The notes beneath the pieces were generated by a model. The model saw nothing but the letters and a program-made list of their open reading frames with translations, had not been told where the DNA came from and ran no database searches. Made by a program: the position numbers and the translations under genes. This document shows positions 46,850 to 61,016 of a DNA stretch of 64,000 nt, in pieces. Each line of letters begins with the position of its first letter. The stretch's first letter is position 1. The DNA lies in contig MUNG01000021.1 of the NCBI GenBank assembly GCA_002154585.1, positions 1-64,000 of the forward strand. Reading direction: 5' to 3'. The stretch comes from Streptomyces pseudogriseolus (lineage in GTDB: Bacteria; Actinomycetota; Actinomycetes; Streptomycetales; Streptomycetaceae).

Positions 46850-48223
46850 ATGGCACGCAGAACCCTCGCCGGGATCGCCGCCCTCGCGGCCGCCTCGGCT
46901 GTCATGACCCCGACAGTCGCCGAGGCCTCCCCGCCCGGCTCCAAGGACGTCACGGCCGTCCTCTTCGAGTGGAACTTCGCCTCGGTCGCCCGCGAGTGCA
47001 CCACCACCCTCGGCCCCGCCGGCTACGGCTACGTGCAGGTCTCCCCGCCCGCCGAGCACATACAGGGCTCGCAGTGGTGGACGTCGTACCAGCCGGTGAG
47101 CTACCGGATCGCCGGACGGCTGGGCGACCGCGCCGCCTTCAAGAGCATGGTGGACACGTGTCACGCGGCCGGCGTGAAGGTCGTCGCCGACACCGTGATC
47201 AACCACATGTCCGCCGGCAGCGGCACGGGCACCGGCGGCTCGTCGTACAGCAAGTACAACTACCCGGGCCTGTACTCCTCGTACGACTTCGACAACTGCA
47301 CCTCGCAGATCACCAACTACGGCGACCGCTGGAACGTGCAGAACTGCGAGCTGGTCGGCCTCGCCGACCTCGACACCGGCGAGGACTACGTCCGCGGGGC
47401 CATCGCCGGGTACATGAACGACCTGCTCTCCCTCGGCGTCGACGGCTTCCGCATCGACGCGGCCAAGCACATCCCCGCCGCCGACCTCGCGAACATCAAG
47501 TCCCGGCTGACCAACCCCTCCGCCTACTGGAAGCAGGAGGTCATCCACGGCGCCGGCGAGGCCGTGCAGCCCACCGAGTACACGGGCACCGGCGACGTCC
47601 AGGAGTTCCGCTACGCCTACGACCTCAAGCGGGTCTTCACCAACGAGAACCTCGCCTACCTGAAGAACTACGGCGAGGGCTGGGGCTACCTGAACAGCGG
47701 CTCCGCCGGTGTGTTCGTCGACAACCACGACACCGAGCGCAACGGCTCCACGCTCAGCTACAAGGACAACGCCACCTACACCCTGGCCAACGTCTTCATG
47801 CTGGCCTGGCCCTACGGCGCCCCCGACATCAACTCCGGCTACGAGTTCACCGACCACGACGCCGGACCGCCGAACGGCGGCCGGGTCGACGCCTGCTGGC
47901 AGAGCGGCTGGAAGTGCCAGCACAACTGGCCCGAGATCAAGTCGATGGTCGGCTTCCGCAACGCCACCCGGGGCCAGGCGGTCACCAACTGGTGGGACAA
48001 CGGCGGCGACGCCATCGCCTTCGGGCGCGGGAACAAGGGCTTCGTGGCGATCAACCACGAGTCCGGCTCCCTCACCCGCACCTACCAGACCTCCCTCCCG
48101 GCGGGCACGTACTGCGACGTGCAGAGCAACAAGCAGGTGACGGTGGACGGTTCGGGCCGGCTCACCGCGACCCTCGGCAGCAACACCGCCCTCGCCGTGT
48201 ACGCGGGCAAGAGCGGCTGCTGA
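46850..48223 (+). CDS. Secreted alpha-amylase (GH13)
   Basis: The 457-residue enzyme cleaves alpha-1,4 bonds in starch outside the cell. The start [20 protein letters not shown] at 46850 gives a normal signal peptide cleaved after AEA and has AAGAAGGA at good spacing; an ATG at 46832 is in frame but less likely. The mature protein has [54 protein letters not shown] (nucleophile Asp), IHGAGEAV (Glu) and FVDNHDTER. It closely resembles Streptomyces Aml proteins but lacks the C-terminal starch-binding domain some have. Confidence 0.95.
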   Translation: MARRTLAGIAALAAASAVMTPTVAEASPPGSKDVTAVLFEWNFASVARECTTTLGPAGYGYVQVSPPAEHIQGSQWWTSYQPVSYRIAGRLGDRAAFKSMVDTCHAAGVKVVADTVINHMSAGSGTGTGGSSYSKYNYPGLYSSYDFDNCTSQITNYGDRWNVQNCELVGLADLDTGEDYVRGAIAGYMNDLLSLGVDGFRIDAAKHIPAADLANIKSRLTNPSAYWKQEVIHGAGEAVQPTEYTGTGDVQEFRYAYDLKRVFTNENLAYLKNYGEGWGYLNSGSAGVFVDNHDTERNGSTLSYKDNATYTLANVFMLAWPYGAPDINSGYEFTDHDAGPPNGGRVDACWQSGWKCQHNWPEIKSMVGFRNATRGQAVTNWWDNGGDAIAFGRGNKGFVAINHESGSLTRTYQTSLPAGTYCDVQSNKQVTVDGSGRLTATLGSNTALAVYAGKSGC

Positions 48224-48236
48224 AGCACAACTGTGA

Positions 48237-48268
48237 CGTCCGGCGGCCGGTTCCGTGGCCGCCGGACG
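48237..48268 (+). terminator. Terminator after the amylase
   Basis: CGTCCGGCGGCC (48237-48248) pairs perfectly with GGCCGCCGGACG (48257-48268) around an 8-base loop, 14 bases after the amylase stop. Confidence 0.7.
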
Positions 48269-48371
48269 CTAGCGTGATCACGGGGGCCACACCGTCCCCC
48301 ACCGGGTGAGGAGGCGCGGCGCGATCCACTTCCACGCGTCCGTCTTCCGCGCCGCAGGGGGAGCCGTTCAC

Positions 48372-49034
48372 ATGGCTTACAACCACACCACCGGACGCCC
48401 GCCCAGGCGCGGTACGGCGCGCCTGAAGGCGCTGCTGGTCCCGCTGATCCTGATCGGCGCGATCGTCGGCTACAACGTCTCCAGGGACGACGACTCCTCG
48501 TCCGCCTCCTTGCCGCTGCCGTCGTCCTCGTCGTCCTCCACGGCGCCGGACGAGAAGTCCGGCGAGTGGAAGGTCGGCGACTGCGGCGGCCCGGACCCGG
48601 AGGGCTCGGGCGACAGCTATCAGGCGCTCGACTGCGACGACTCCGGCGCCACCTTCAAGGCGCTCAAGATCATGGACGCGGCCATCCTGCCGGACTCCAT
48701 CCAGTGCCCCGCCGGCACCGACATCATCATCCAGGTGTCCCTCACCTTCGGCTCCTCCGACAGCGGCATCCCGAACAGCACCGTCTGCGGACGCAACCTG
48801 TCCGGCGACCACCCCGGCGACGCGGGCGCCGGCGGCGGCCAGCTGGTGAAGGGCGACTGCATCGACGCGAACGCCCAGGAGATTGCCTGCACCCAGGCCG
48901 GGTCCGCCGACTACAAGGTCCTGGACCTCACCAAGACGGAGGCCGAGTGCCCCTCGGGCACCACGGACCCGCTGAAGCTGACGATCGCGATCGGCCGTCC
49001 GTACGACTACATCTGCGCCACCGCGGCCGCCTGA
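48372..49034 (+). CDS. Membrane-anchored LppU-like protein
   Basis: The 220-residue product has a short basic N-terminus, one membrane helix (about 18-37), a Ser-rich linker, and an extracellular part with two repeats of a Cys-paired domain. One has VGDCGG, ALDCDDSGATFKALKI, QCPAGTD and the other KGDCIDANAQEIAC, ADYKVLDL, ECPSGTT. This resembles the actinobacterial LppU/SCO3897-type domain of unknown function. The ATG follows GGGGGA. It sits alone between the two secreted starch enzymes, with terminators on both sides. Confidence 0.8.
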   Translation: MAYNHTTGRPPRRGTARLKALLVPLILIGAIVGYNVSRDDDSSSASLPLPSSSSSSTAPDEKSGEWKVGDCGGPDPEGSGDSYQALDCDDSGATFKALKIMDAAILPDSIQCPAGTDIIIQVSLTFGSSDSGIPNSTVCGRNLSGDHPGDAGAGGGQLVKGDCIDANAQEIACTQAGSADYKVLDLTKTEAECPSGTTDPLKLTIAIGRPYDYICATAAA

Positions 49035-49060
49035 CGAGCGGTCCGCCCCGCGTGCACCCC

Positions 49061-49096
49061 GCGCCGCCGGTCTCCCCGACAGGAGACCGGCGGCGC
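49061..49096 (+). terminator. Terminator after the LppU-like gene
   Basis: GCGCCGCCGGTCTCC (49061-49075) pairs perfectly with GGAGACCGGCGGCGC (49082-49096), 15 bp, around CCGACA. Confidence 0.8.
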
Positions 49097-49161
49097 GCCG
49101 CTCTTCCCCTCCTTGCCCGCCGGACTCGTCCGCCCCTGCCGGAAAGCTCCCGCTGGAAGTT

Positions 49162-49213
49162 CTTGCCGACACTTTCACAACTATTGCTGTAAGGCTTTCA
49201 ACGACGGTACGGT
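49162..49213 (+). promoter_or_regulatory. Promoter and MalR-like site of the pullulanase gene
   Basis: TTGCTG (49184-49189) and TACGGT (49208-49213) form a -35/-10 pair with 18 bases between. The -35 overlaps CTGTAAGGCTTTC, similar to CTGCAAGGTCTTTC before malE, and CTTGCC lies at about 49162. The -10 is followed by TCACG, as is the malE -10. Confidence 0.5.
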
Positions 49214-49303
49214 CACGCCGACGCTCCGGTGATGTGGCCGAAACTGTCCCCGCCGGGGCGTGGGGTCGGACCCAATGAGCCGTAAGCGCAAGGAGTTCAC
49301 GCC

Positions 49304-54715
<5,412 letters not shown>

Positions 54716-54734
54716 CCGCCTGAGGAGCTGCGGC

Positions 54735-54740
54735 TAGTGT
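54735..54740 (+). promoter_or_regulatory. Candidate -10 upstream of the CHMI-like gene
   Basis: TAGTGT fits TAnnnT. Initiation about 7 bases on would start the RNA inside the left arm of the hairpin at 54741-54770. Confidence 0.4.
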
Positions 54741-54770
54741 GAGCCCTCCTGACCTGGAACAGGAGGGCTC
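54741..54770 (+). promoter_or_regulatory. Hairpin that masks the Shine-Dalgarno of the CHMI-like gene
   Basis: GAGCCCTCCT (54741-54750) pairs perfectly with AGGAGGGCTC (54761-54770), which contains the AGGAGG Shine-Dalgarno and ends directly at the ATG. Long read-through RNAs could hide the ribosome site. Confidence 0.6.
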
Positions 54771-55130
54771 ATGCCGCAGATCACCGTCGACTACTCCGAG
54801 CGGCTCGCGGACGGCTTCGACCGGCCCGCCTTCGCGCGGGACCTGCACACCGCCGTGGTGGAGATCGCGGCGGCCAAGCCGCCCGCGTGCAAGACGCGGT
54901 TCCGGCGCACCGAGGACCCGGTGGTCGGCCCCGACACCGAGGGCCACGCGCTGGTGCACGTGCACATCGGCCTGCTGGCCGGCCGCACCGACGAGACCAA
55001 GGCCCGGCTCACCGAGACGGTCCTGGAACTGCTGCGGCGGTACGTGAAGCCGGCCGGGGGAGAGAGACTGCACGCCTCCGCCGAGGTCCGCGACCTCGAC
55101 CCGTCCTACCGCAAGTTCGAGAGCGAGTAG
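54771..55130 (+). CDS. 5-carboxymethyl-2-hydroxymuconate isomerase-like protein
   Basis: The 119-residue product has the CHMI/tautomerase-like fold signature: MPQITVDYSERLADGFDRPA with Pro2, the likely catalytic base after Met removal, and HALVHVHIGLLAGRTDETKA. CHMI acts in homoprotocatechuate breakdown, but no other genes of that pathway are here, so its substrate is uncertain. The Shine-Dalgarno AGGAGG lies in a perfect hairpin. It follows the pullulanase by 55 bases. Confidence 0.85.
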   Translation: MPQITVDYSERLADGFDRPAFARDLHTAVVEIAAAKPPACKTRFRRTEDPVVGPDTEGHALVHVHIGLLAGRTDETKARLTETVLELLRRYVKPAGGERLHASAEVRDLDPSYRKFESE

Positions 55131-55144
55131 CCGTAGTCGACCGC

Positions 55145-55168
55145 AGCCCGGCCCGCCGCGGCCGGGCT
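55145..55168 (+). terminator. Hairpin between the CHMI-like gene and tetR
   Basis: AGCCCGGCC pairs with GGCCGGGCT around CGCCGC, 15 bases after the CHMI stop, in the gap between convergent genes. Confidence 0.55.
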
Positions 55169-55184
55169 CACGTCGCGGCCGGGC

Positions 55185-55880
55185 TCACTCCTGAGCCAGC
55201 GCGATCATCCGGGCGGCCAGGTCGGTGAACGGGCCGTCGCCCGGCTCCTGCTTGACCAGCCCCCGCAGCAGCGTGGCGAGTTCCTCGTCCCGGGCGGCGG
55301 ACACCGCGGCCAGCGCCGCGAAGTCCTGCACCAGCTTGGTCTCCAGCTCCTCGCGCGGTATGCGCCGCCCGTCCAGCCAGATCAGCGCCGTCGACTCCAC
55401 CAGCGAGATCCAGGAGCGCACCACCAGCTCCAGCCGGGCCGGCGCCGGCCCCACCACGCCCATGTGCGCCAGCATCTGCTCGTAGGCGGCCTGACGCACC
55501 GAGTCCACCAGCGCGTTGGTGGTCGACGAACCCACGGCGGGGCCGCCCCGCATCAGCGCGGCGAAGCCGGGGCCGTGCTCCTCCACGAAGTCGAAGAACC
55601 GCGCCATCACCCGCCGCAGCCGCGCGCCCAGCGGACCCTCGTGCGGCTCGGCGAACCGGGACGACAGATCGTCCGCCGCCCGCCTCAACGCGGCCTCGTA
55701 CAGGCTCAGTTTGCCGGGGAAGTAGTGGTAGACGAGCGGGCGCGAGATGCCCGCCCGGGACGCTATCTCGTCGATCGAGACCTCGTCCGGGGAATGCTTG
55801 CTGAACAGTTCGAGAGCCACGCCGATCAACTGCTGCCGACGCTCCTCGACTCCCATCCTCCGACGCACCCCGGTACCCAT
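55185..55880 (-). CDS. TetR-family transcriptional regulator
   Basis: The 231-residue product has the TetR DNA-binding domain at about 10-60 (RRQQLIGVALELFSKHSPDE, VSIDEIASRAGISRPLVYHY) and a helical ligand-binding domain. Its start at 55880 (MGTGVRRRMGVEERRQQL) has an alternative ATG eight codons on. It is convergent with the CHMI-like gene and 65 bases downstream of the large gene that follows. Its target and ligand are not evident. Confidence 0.93.
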   Translation of the reverse strand: MGTGVRRRMGVEERRQQLIGVALELFSKHSPDEVSIDEIASRAGISRPLVYHYFPGKLSLYEAALRRAADDLSSRFAEPHEGPLGARLRRVMARFFDFVEEHGPGFAALMRGGPAVGSSTTNALVDSVRQAAYEQMLAHMGVVGPAPARLELVVRSWISLVESTALIWLDGRRIPREELETKLVQDFAALAAVSAARDEELATLLRGLVKQEPGDGPFTDLAARMIALAQE

Positions 55881-55945
55881 GCGAACACCTTACCGATCGT
55901 TTCCGGCCTCCCACGGGCCGGACCGGGCACCGGTGTCCCCCCGGA

Positions 55946-57892
55946 TCACCGCAGCCCGCCGACCGACCCCCCGTCCTCCAGTGTGCCCGTGAGGTCGGCC
56001 CGCGCACCCTTCTCCGCGCGCACCGACAGCAGCCGCTCCTCCGCCTCCCCCTCGATTCCGCCGGTGGCCTTCACGGACTCCACCCCGTCGCTGCCGGCCG
56101 CGAGCAGGTACCAGGAGCCGCCGGCGGACTTCCACAACACCCCGGCCAGCACGTCGGGTTGCCGCTCCCCGCAGGCCGGCGCGTCCTCGGCGCGCGCCGC
56201 CACCGCCCCGTACCGCGCGCCCGGTGAGAGGAACTGCGCCAGCACCCGCGCCCCGGTGCCCCGCCAGGTCTCCCCGCGCGTGCACAGCCACTCGGCCTCT
56301 CCGTCGCCGCCGGGCAGCGGCTGCTCCGCGTACGCCCAGGCGTTGACGCTGCGCACGCCCGCCGACCGCATCACCGCCAGCGAGCACGCGTACGGCTCCC
56401 AGGCGCGCAGCCCCTTCTCGCCCGACACGTCCTTCACCTTGCCCGGACGCCCGGTGGTCAGCCGCGCCGGGACCAGCTCGCCCAGGTCGGAGAAGAGCCG
56501 GGTGCCGGTGGAGTCGGTCAGCTCCAGCGCGTGCCAGGCCGTGCACGGCTCCCGCCCCTGGCCCGAGACCAGAGGACCGGTCACCCCGTCCTCCAGGGGG
56601 AGGGCCGTCGCGCCCTCGCCCGGGTCGCGCAGGTCCCGCCGCGCCGCCTCGCGCACCCACGGGGCCACCAGGAAGCGGACGTTGCCGTCCGAGCGGCTCA
56701 GCACCACCGCGCTCGCCCCGGCCCGCCCGGCCCCGTCGACCCGCGCCAGGTCCAGCGCCGCGCCCCGGGCGCCCTGCTCCGGCTCTGCGTACCGGGCGAG
56801 ACGCCAGCCGTCGTACAGGATCACCACGCGCGCGCCGTCCACCGTGCCCGCGTACAGCAGGCGGGGCGGCCCGGCGGGCCCTCCGGTGGGCGTACCCGGG
56901 GTGGCCGACGCCGTGACGCCCTCGCCCGGACGCGCCCACACGGCGAGCGCTCGGCGCAGCAGCGCCCGGTCGCCGGTGAGCGTGCCGCGCGCCGGCCACA
57001 CCGAGAAGTCGGTGCGCGCCGACGTCTCCCACGCCGAGGCGGGCGTCCGGGTCAGCCGCTCGGGGTCCAGCGCGGCCTGCGCGGCCGGGTTGCGCGCGTA
57101 CGGGGGAGCGGCCGGGCCGTCGGCGCCCCAGCCGTCCCCGGGCAGCGACAGCAGCGCCCCGCACACCGCGAGCGCCGCCGCCCCGACCAGACCCGCCTTC
57201 AGGTGCCGGCGGCGGCGCAGCAGGTCCGTCGGCCGGGCCTGCAGCGAACAGGGGTCGAACTCGGGGGACTCGAGCAGCCGGTACGGGTCGGGGACGGAGT
57301 CGGCCTCCGTCAGCGCGGCGTCCGGGTCCTCGACGCCCGCGCCGGCCAGCACCCGGCGCACGTCCGTGTCCGGCAGCCGCTCCAGACCGCGCAGCGCGTG
57401 CGCGGCACGGGCCGGTCCGGACAGCGCGGCCAGCCGCTGGTCCAGAGCGAGTTCGTCCGCGCCGCCCGGCCGGGGGAAGACCTGGAGACCCCACACCTGC
57501 GGCAGCAGCGGCGGCAGCTGGGACCGCTTCGGCAGGCCCCGGCGGCGCAGCGGCAGGCCCGCCTCCAGCGCCGAGCGCACCACCTGCAGCCGCACCAGCG
57601 CGTACCCGGGGTCGCCGTCCCGGCCCGCGCTCTGGGCGGGGATCAGCGGCGCGTGGGCCCGGCCCCGGGGCAGCGCCCGCTGGACCAGGGCGTGCGCCGT
57701 GAGCACCCGCCGGGTGCGGCCCAAGCGGCCCGGCAGCACCAGGTAGGCCAGCCGGACGAGCCGCGCGTAGTGCTCGACGAGCGCGGCCTCGGCCTGTTCG
57801 ACGTCCACGGCCGGGCCGGCCGGGGAGGAGGGCGCGGGGGACTGGGCGGTGGCATCCTGTGACTGCACGTTCAGCAGAACGAGCGAATCCAC
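55946..57892 (-). CDS. Large protein with a degenerate sigma-like N-terminus and membrane anchor
   Basis: The 648-residue product starts at GTG 57892 after AGGTGA. Its N-terminal part resembles sigma region 2 (AEAALVEHYARLVRLAYLVL, then RRVLTAHALVQRALPRGRAH) and is followed by a helical segment like region 4. One membrane helix lies at about 231-252 (HLKAGLVGAAALAVCGALLS). The C-terminal 390 residues are extracellular, rich in beta strands, with a few Cys. The layout suggests a membrane protein derived from an ECF-type regulator rather than an active sigma factor. Homologues are annotated hypothetical in streptomycetes, as far as I recall. Function unknown. Confidence 0.8.
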   Translation of the reverse strand: MDSLVLLNVQSQDATAQSPAPSSPAGPAVDVEQAEAALVEHYARLVRLAYLVLPGRLGRTRRVLTAHALVQRALPRGRAHAPLIPAQSAGRDGDPGYALVRLQVVRSALEAGLPLRRRGLPKRSQLPPLLPQVWGLQVFPRPGGADELALDQRLAALSGPARAAHALRGLERLPDTDVRRVLAGAGVEDPDAALTEADSVPDPYRLLESPEFDPCSLQARPTDLLRRRRHLKAGLVGAAALAVCGALLSLPGDGWGADGPAAPPYARNPAAQAALDPERLTRTPASAWETSARTDFSVWPARGTLTGDRALLRRALAVWARPGEGVTASATPGTPTGGPAGPPRLLYAGTVDGARVVILYDGWRLARYAEPEQGARGAALDLARVDGAGRAGASAVVLSRSDGNVRFLVAPWVREAARRDLRDPGEGATALPLEDGVTGPLVSGQGREPCTAWHALELTDSTGTRLFSDLGELVPARLTTGRPGKVKDVSGEKGLRAWEPYACSLAVMRSAGVRSVNAWAYAEQPLPGGDGEAEWLCTRGETWRGTGARVLAQFLSPGARYGAVAARAEDAPACGERQPDVLAGVLWKSAGGSWYLLAAGSDGVESVKATGGIEGEAEERLLSVRAEKGARADLTGTLEDGGSVGGLR

Positions 57893-58061
57893 GGATGGTC
57901 ACCTGACACCCGCGCCGTTCCGGCCACCGGTCCCCGCCGACCGAGCGCGGCGATTGAGCACGGGGCGCGCTTCAGCCGTATCGAATGCCGAGGGCCCCGT
58001 GCCGGGGCTCCGTGCGGCATGTCGCCGCCCCACGCTGTCGCCGTCAAGACCGGAGGAACAC

Positions 58062-58493
58062 ATGAGGGTGACCCGACCGAAGCTCGCGCTGACCTGCGCG
58101 GTGGCGGCCCTGGCGCTGGCGGGCTGCGGGTCCGGCGGCCACGGGGGGCACGAGCTGCCGCCCACCGCCACCGGCAGCCTGGAGAAGCTGGCCGCCGTGG
58201 CGGAGTGCGACCCCGACATGCAGACCGACGCCGACACCATCCGGCAGGCGCTGTGCGAGAAGGGCGAGGAGAAGTACGTCCTCGCCACCTTCTCCACCGA
58301 CCGCGGCCAGGCCGAGTGGCTCAACACGGCCAAGGACTACGGCGGTTACTACCTCGTCGGCCGCAAGTGGGTCGCCGTGGGCGAGGAGCGGACCGTCGAG
58401 GCGCTCCAGACCGAACTCGGCGGCGACCTGGAGGAGGGCTCCGAGCACATGAACCCCGGCGGCAGCCACAACCAGGGCGGCCACCACGGCTGA
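58062..58493 (+). CDS. Small secreted lipoprotein
   Basis: The 143-residue product has a lipoprotein signal (MRVTRPKLALTCAVAALALA then GC; lipobox LALAGC) and a His/Gly-rich tail after the lipid Cys and at the C-terminus (NPGGSHNQGGHHG). In between is a small domain with SLEKLAAVAECDPDMQTDAD and YVLATFSTDRGQAEWLNTAK. The His-rich ends could bind metal, but that is a guess. The ATG follows GGAGGA; the longer upstream frame is not coding. Divergent from the sigma-like gene. Confidence 0.85.
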   Translation: MRVTRPKLALTCAVAALALAGCGSGGHGGHELPPTATGSLEKLAAVAECDPDMQTDADTIRQALCEKGEEKYVLATFSTDRGQAEWLNTAKDYGGYYLVGRKWVAVGEERTVEALQTELGGDLEEGSEHMNPGGSHNQGGHHG

Positions 58494-58516
58494 GCCGCTC
58501 GCGCGCCCGGCACGGC

Positions 58517-58554
58517 AGAAGGCCGGCGGTGGGAACTCCCACCGCCGGCCTTCT
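58517..58554. terminator. Bidirectional terminator
   Basis: AGAAGGCCGGCGGTGGG (58517-58533) pairs perfectly with CCCACCGCCGGCCTTCT (58538-58554), 17 bp, around AACT, with CCCTTTCCC after it. It lies between two convergent genes. Confidence 0.85.
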
Positions 58555-58620
58555 CCCTTTCCCTCGGGCTCCTCGCCTTCCTTCGGGACCCCTCAGGCTT
58601 CCTTCAGCGGGCGGTACCGC

Positions 58621-60150
58621 CTACTGGCAGTCGCGGCCGCTGTTGATGCACTCGACCATCTCGTTCATCAGGTCCTCGTCGAAGAAGTTGATGAAGTCGT
58701 TGTGGTCGGTGATCGGCTTGTGCAGCTGCTCCGGGAAGGTGTCCACCGCGTACGGGTTCACCAGCTGTCCGTTGTCCACCTGCGGCGCCGGGATGTTGTC
58801 GTAGACCAGTCGGACCTGGAGCTGCGGGATGGCCTGGAAGCCGTTCGAGCAGCTGCCGTCCTCGCCGACGAAGGCGACGTGCGTGCGGTGGTTGGCGCTG
58901 TCGGCGTTCTGGCCGTCCCAGCAGCTCTGGAAGTTGGTCGTGCGGACCACCCCGCTGCCCTCGGGGCAGATCGGGTACTTGTCCGTCACCTGCCGGTCCT
59001 CGAAGCCGGTGCAGCTCCACGCGGTGTTGGCGTTGTTCAGCCCGTTGGTGAAGGACTTGGCGTCACCGGTGATGATGCGCAGGGCCCGCGGCATCGCCAC
59101 GACGTCGCTGGTGCGGTTGCCGACGAACTTCAGCTCCACGTCGGTGGGCGCGACGATCTTGCCGACGTTGCCGTCCTGGCCGCCGCCCGGCTGGCCCTGG
59201 TCGATGTCCTGCGTACCGTCCTGAATGCGCAGCACCGGCCAGAAGTACGACGACCGGTCGCCCTGGTTCTGGCAGCTCGTGTCGCCGTTCGCCAGCTCCT
59301 CGTCGCTCGCGAAGGCGTTGTTGGCCTGGTTGCCGACGTAGTCGTGCTGGTGCTGGGCGCCGTTGCTGACGCCGGGCGCCACGATCACGTTGTCCGAGTT
59401 GCGCAGCGCGTTCTCGTTGGTGCCGCACTCGGTGGTGAAGCTGCCGGTCGAGCCGCCGTCGCCGTTCGCGGCGAGGCCGTTGGGCAGGTTGCGGGAGTTC
59501 GGCGGGACGTCCTCGATGCGGATGAAGTCGTCCGCCACCGGACCGTTTCCGGCCTGGCCGCCGTTGTCCTGGCCGCCGTCCTGACCGCCGCCGTTGTCCT
59601 GGCCGCCGTCGTTCTGGCCTCCGCCGTTGTTCTGACCGTCGTCCTGGCCGTCACCCTGGCCGCCGTCGCCGGGCGGCTGCTCGGCGGGCACGCCTTGGCA
59701 GCGGGCGAACCGGCCCAGGTCGCCCGGCGCCTGGCCGCCGGCCCGGTTGATGTTGATGCCGATACGGTCCAGCGTGGCCGCGCGCTTGTCCTTCAGCGGG
59801 GCGAGGATGGCGTTGTCGACGTAGCTCGCGTCGCCCGCCTGCGCCTGGCGCGTCTCGGCGAGGCGCGTGTACGCGTCGGTGATCTGGCGGTCGAGCCGGG
59901 CCAGTTCACGCGCGACGCCCCAGCGCGCCTTGCGGGGCACGCGGGTCAGCTTCTGGCCGACGTCCGGACAGTTGATCGTGGCGACCCGGGTCCCCCCGGA
60001 CTTGGTGGCGTTGTGGCCCCCGTTCTCCTCGTGCGCCGAGGCGTAGAAGTTGGCCCAGACAAGACCGCCCCCACCTATCGCCAGGGCCGCCGCCCCGGCT
60101 ATCACCTTCGTGGCCAGCGGTGTACGGCGTTTTCTCGTGTTGCGTCCCAT
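58621..60150 (-). CDS. Secreted DUF1996 protein with a Gln/Gly/Asn/Asp-rich linker
   Basis: The 509-residue product starts at ATG 60150 after GAGGAG. A basic N-terminus and one hydrophobic segment ([20 protein letters not shown], about 15-34) act as signal or anchor. A helical region (40-150) is followed by a low-complexity linker made of [17 protein letters not shown] units (about 158-205). Then comes the DUF1996 domain, with [36 protein letters not shown] and [22 protein letters not shown]1996 proteins are secreted, often in fungi and actinobacteria, with unknown function. It is downstream of the two-component system but separated by 212 bases. Confidence 0.9.
   Translation of the reverse strand: MGRNTRKRRTPLATKVIAGAAALAIGGGGLVWANFYASAHEENGGHNATKSGGTRVATINCPDVGQKLTRVPRKARWGVARELARLDRQITDAYTRLAETRQAQAGDASYVDNAILAPLKDKRAATLDRIGININRAGGQAPGDLGRFARCQGVPAEQPPGDGGQGDGQDDGQNNGGGQNDGGQDNGGGQDGGQDNGGQAGNGPVADDFIRIEDVPPNSRNLPNGLAANGDGGSTGSFTTECGTNENALRNSDNVIVAPGVSNGAQHQHDYVGNQANNAFASDEELANGDTSCQNQGDRSSYFWPVLRIQDGTQDIDQGQPGGGQDGNVGKIVAPTDVELKFVGNRTSDVVAMPRALRIITGDAKSFTNGLNNANTAWSCTGFEDRQVTDKYPICPEGSGVVRTTNFQSCWDGQNADSANHRTHVAFVGEDGSCSNGFQAIPQLQVRLVYDNIPAPQVDNGQLVNPYAVDTFPEQLHKPITDHNDFINFFDEDLMNEMVECINSGRDCQ
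59555..59690 (-). repeat. Degenerate tandem repeat coding for the Gln/Gly/Asn linker
   Basis: Units of about 9-18 bases of the form (CCGCCGTTGTCCTGG) and (CCGCCGTCCTGACC) repeat across this segment, encoding GGQDNGG-type units of the DUF1996 protein. Such a tract may vary in length between strains. Confidence 0.7.
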
Positions 60151-60362
60151 GGAACTCCTCTGACTTCCTTGCGGGGCATCCCTGTGCGGGGCATCGAGGC
60201 GCCCGTGAGGGGAAGCGGCGCCCATGAGTACGCAGAGCGCCTCACGCGTGTTCACCCGTCACAGGAATCGATGAGAAGTCAGTGCCTTCCGAGGGTTTCA
60301 ACAGCCCTACCGATACCGGGCGTTGTGGGAGCGGCACCCCGGGTGAAGCCGGGTGTCCGGTT

Positions 60363-61016
60363 TCACCGGCCGTGGTCGAGATACGCGAGAACCGCCAGCA
60401 CGCGGCGGTTGTCGTCGTCCGACACCTCCAGGCCCAGTTTCGCGAAGATGTTCGCGGTGTGCTTGGCGATGGCCCGTTCCGTCACCACCAGCCGCGCCGC
60501 GATGGCCGCGTTGGTCCGCCCCTGCGCCATCAGCTCCAGCACCTCCAGCTCCCGGGGCGTCAGCCGCGCCAGCGGCCGGTCCTTCCCGGACCGCCGCGCC
60601 AGCAACTGCTGGATCACCTGCGGATCCATCGCCGTACCTCCCGACGCCACCCGCCGTACGGCGTCCACGAACTGCTCCGCGTCGAACACCCGGTCCTTCA
60701 GCAGGTAGCCCACCCCGCCGCTGCCGTCCGCCAGCAGCTCCCGCGCGTACAGCTGCTCCACGTGCTGGGACAGCACCAGCACCGGCAGCCCGGGCCGCCT
60801 GCGCCGGGCCTCCAGCGCGCACTGCAGCCCCTCGTCGGTCTGGCTCGGCGGCAGCCGCACGTCGATCACGGCGACGTCCGGCTCCTCCTCGGCCAGCGCC
60901 CGGGTCAGCTCGGGCCCGGACGCCACCGCCGCCGCGATCTCGAAGCCGTGCGCCTGAAGCAGCCGGACGAGTCCGTCCCGCAGCAGGAAGAGGTCTTCGG
61001 CCAGGACTACCCGCAC
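60363..61016 (-). CDS. NarL/LuxR-type response regulator
   Basis: The 217-residue product has a receiver domain (VRVVLAEDLFLLRDGLVRLL; acidic pair Glu7/Asp8, phosphorylated Asp52 in DVAVIDVRLPP, Lys in YLLKDRVF) and a C-terminal LuxR helix-turn-helix (LTPRELEVLELMAQGRTNAA, IAARLVVTERAIAKHTANIF). The GTG at 61016 follows GGAGA and overlaps the end of the kinase gene by 10 bases, so the pair is translationally coupled. Confidence 0.95.
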   Translation of the reverse strand: MRVVLAEDLFLLRDGLVRLLQAHGFEIAAAVASGPELTRALAEEEPDVAVIDVRLPPSQTDEGLQCALEARRRRPGLPVLVLSQHVEQLYARELLADGSGGVGYLLKDRVFDAEQFVDAVRRVASGGTAMDPQVIQQLLARRSGKDRPLARLTPRELEVLELMAQGRTNAAIAARLVVTERAIAKHTANIFAKLGLEVSDDDNRRVLAVLAYLDHGR

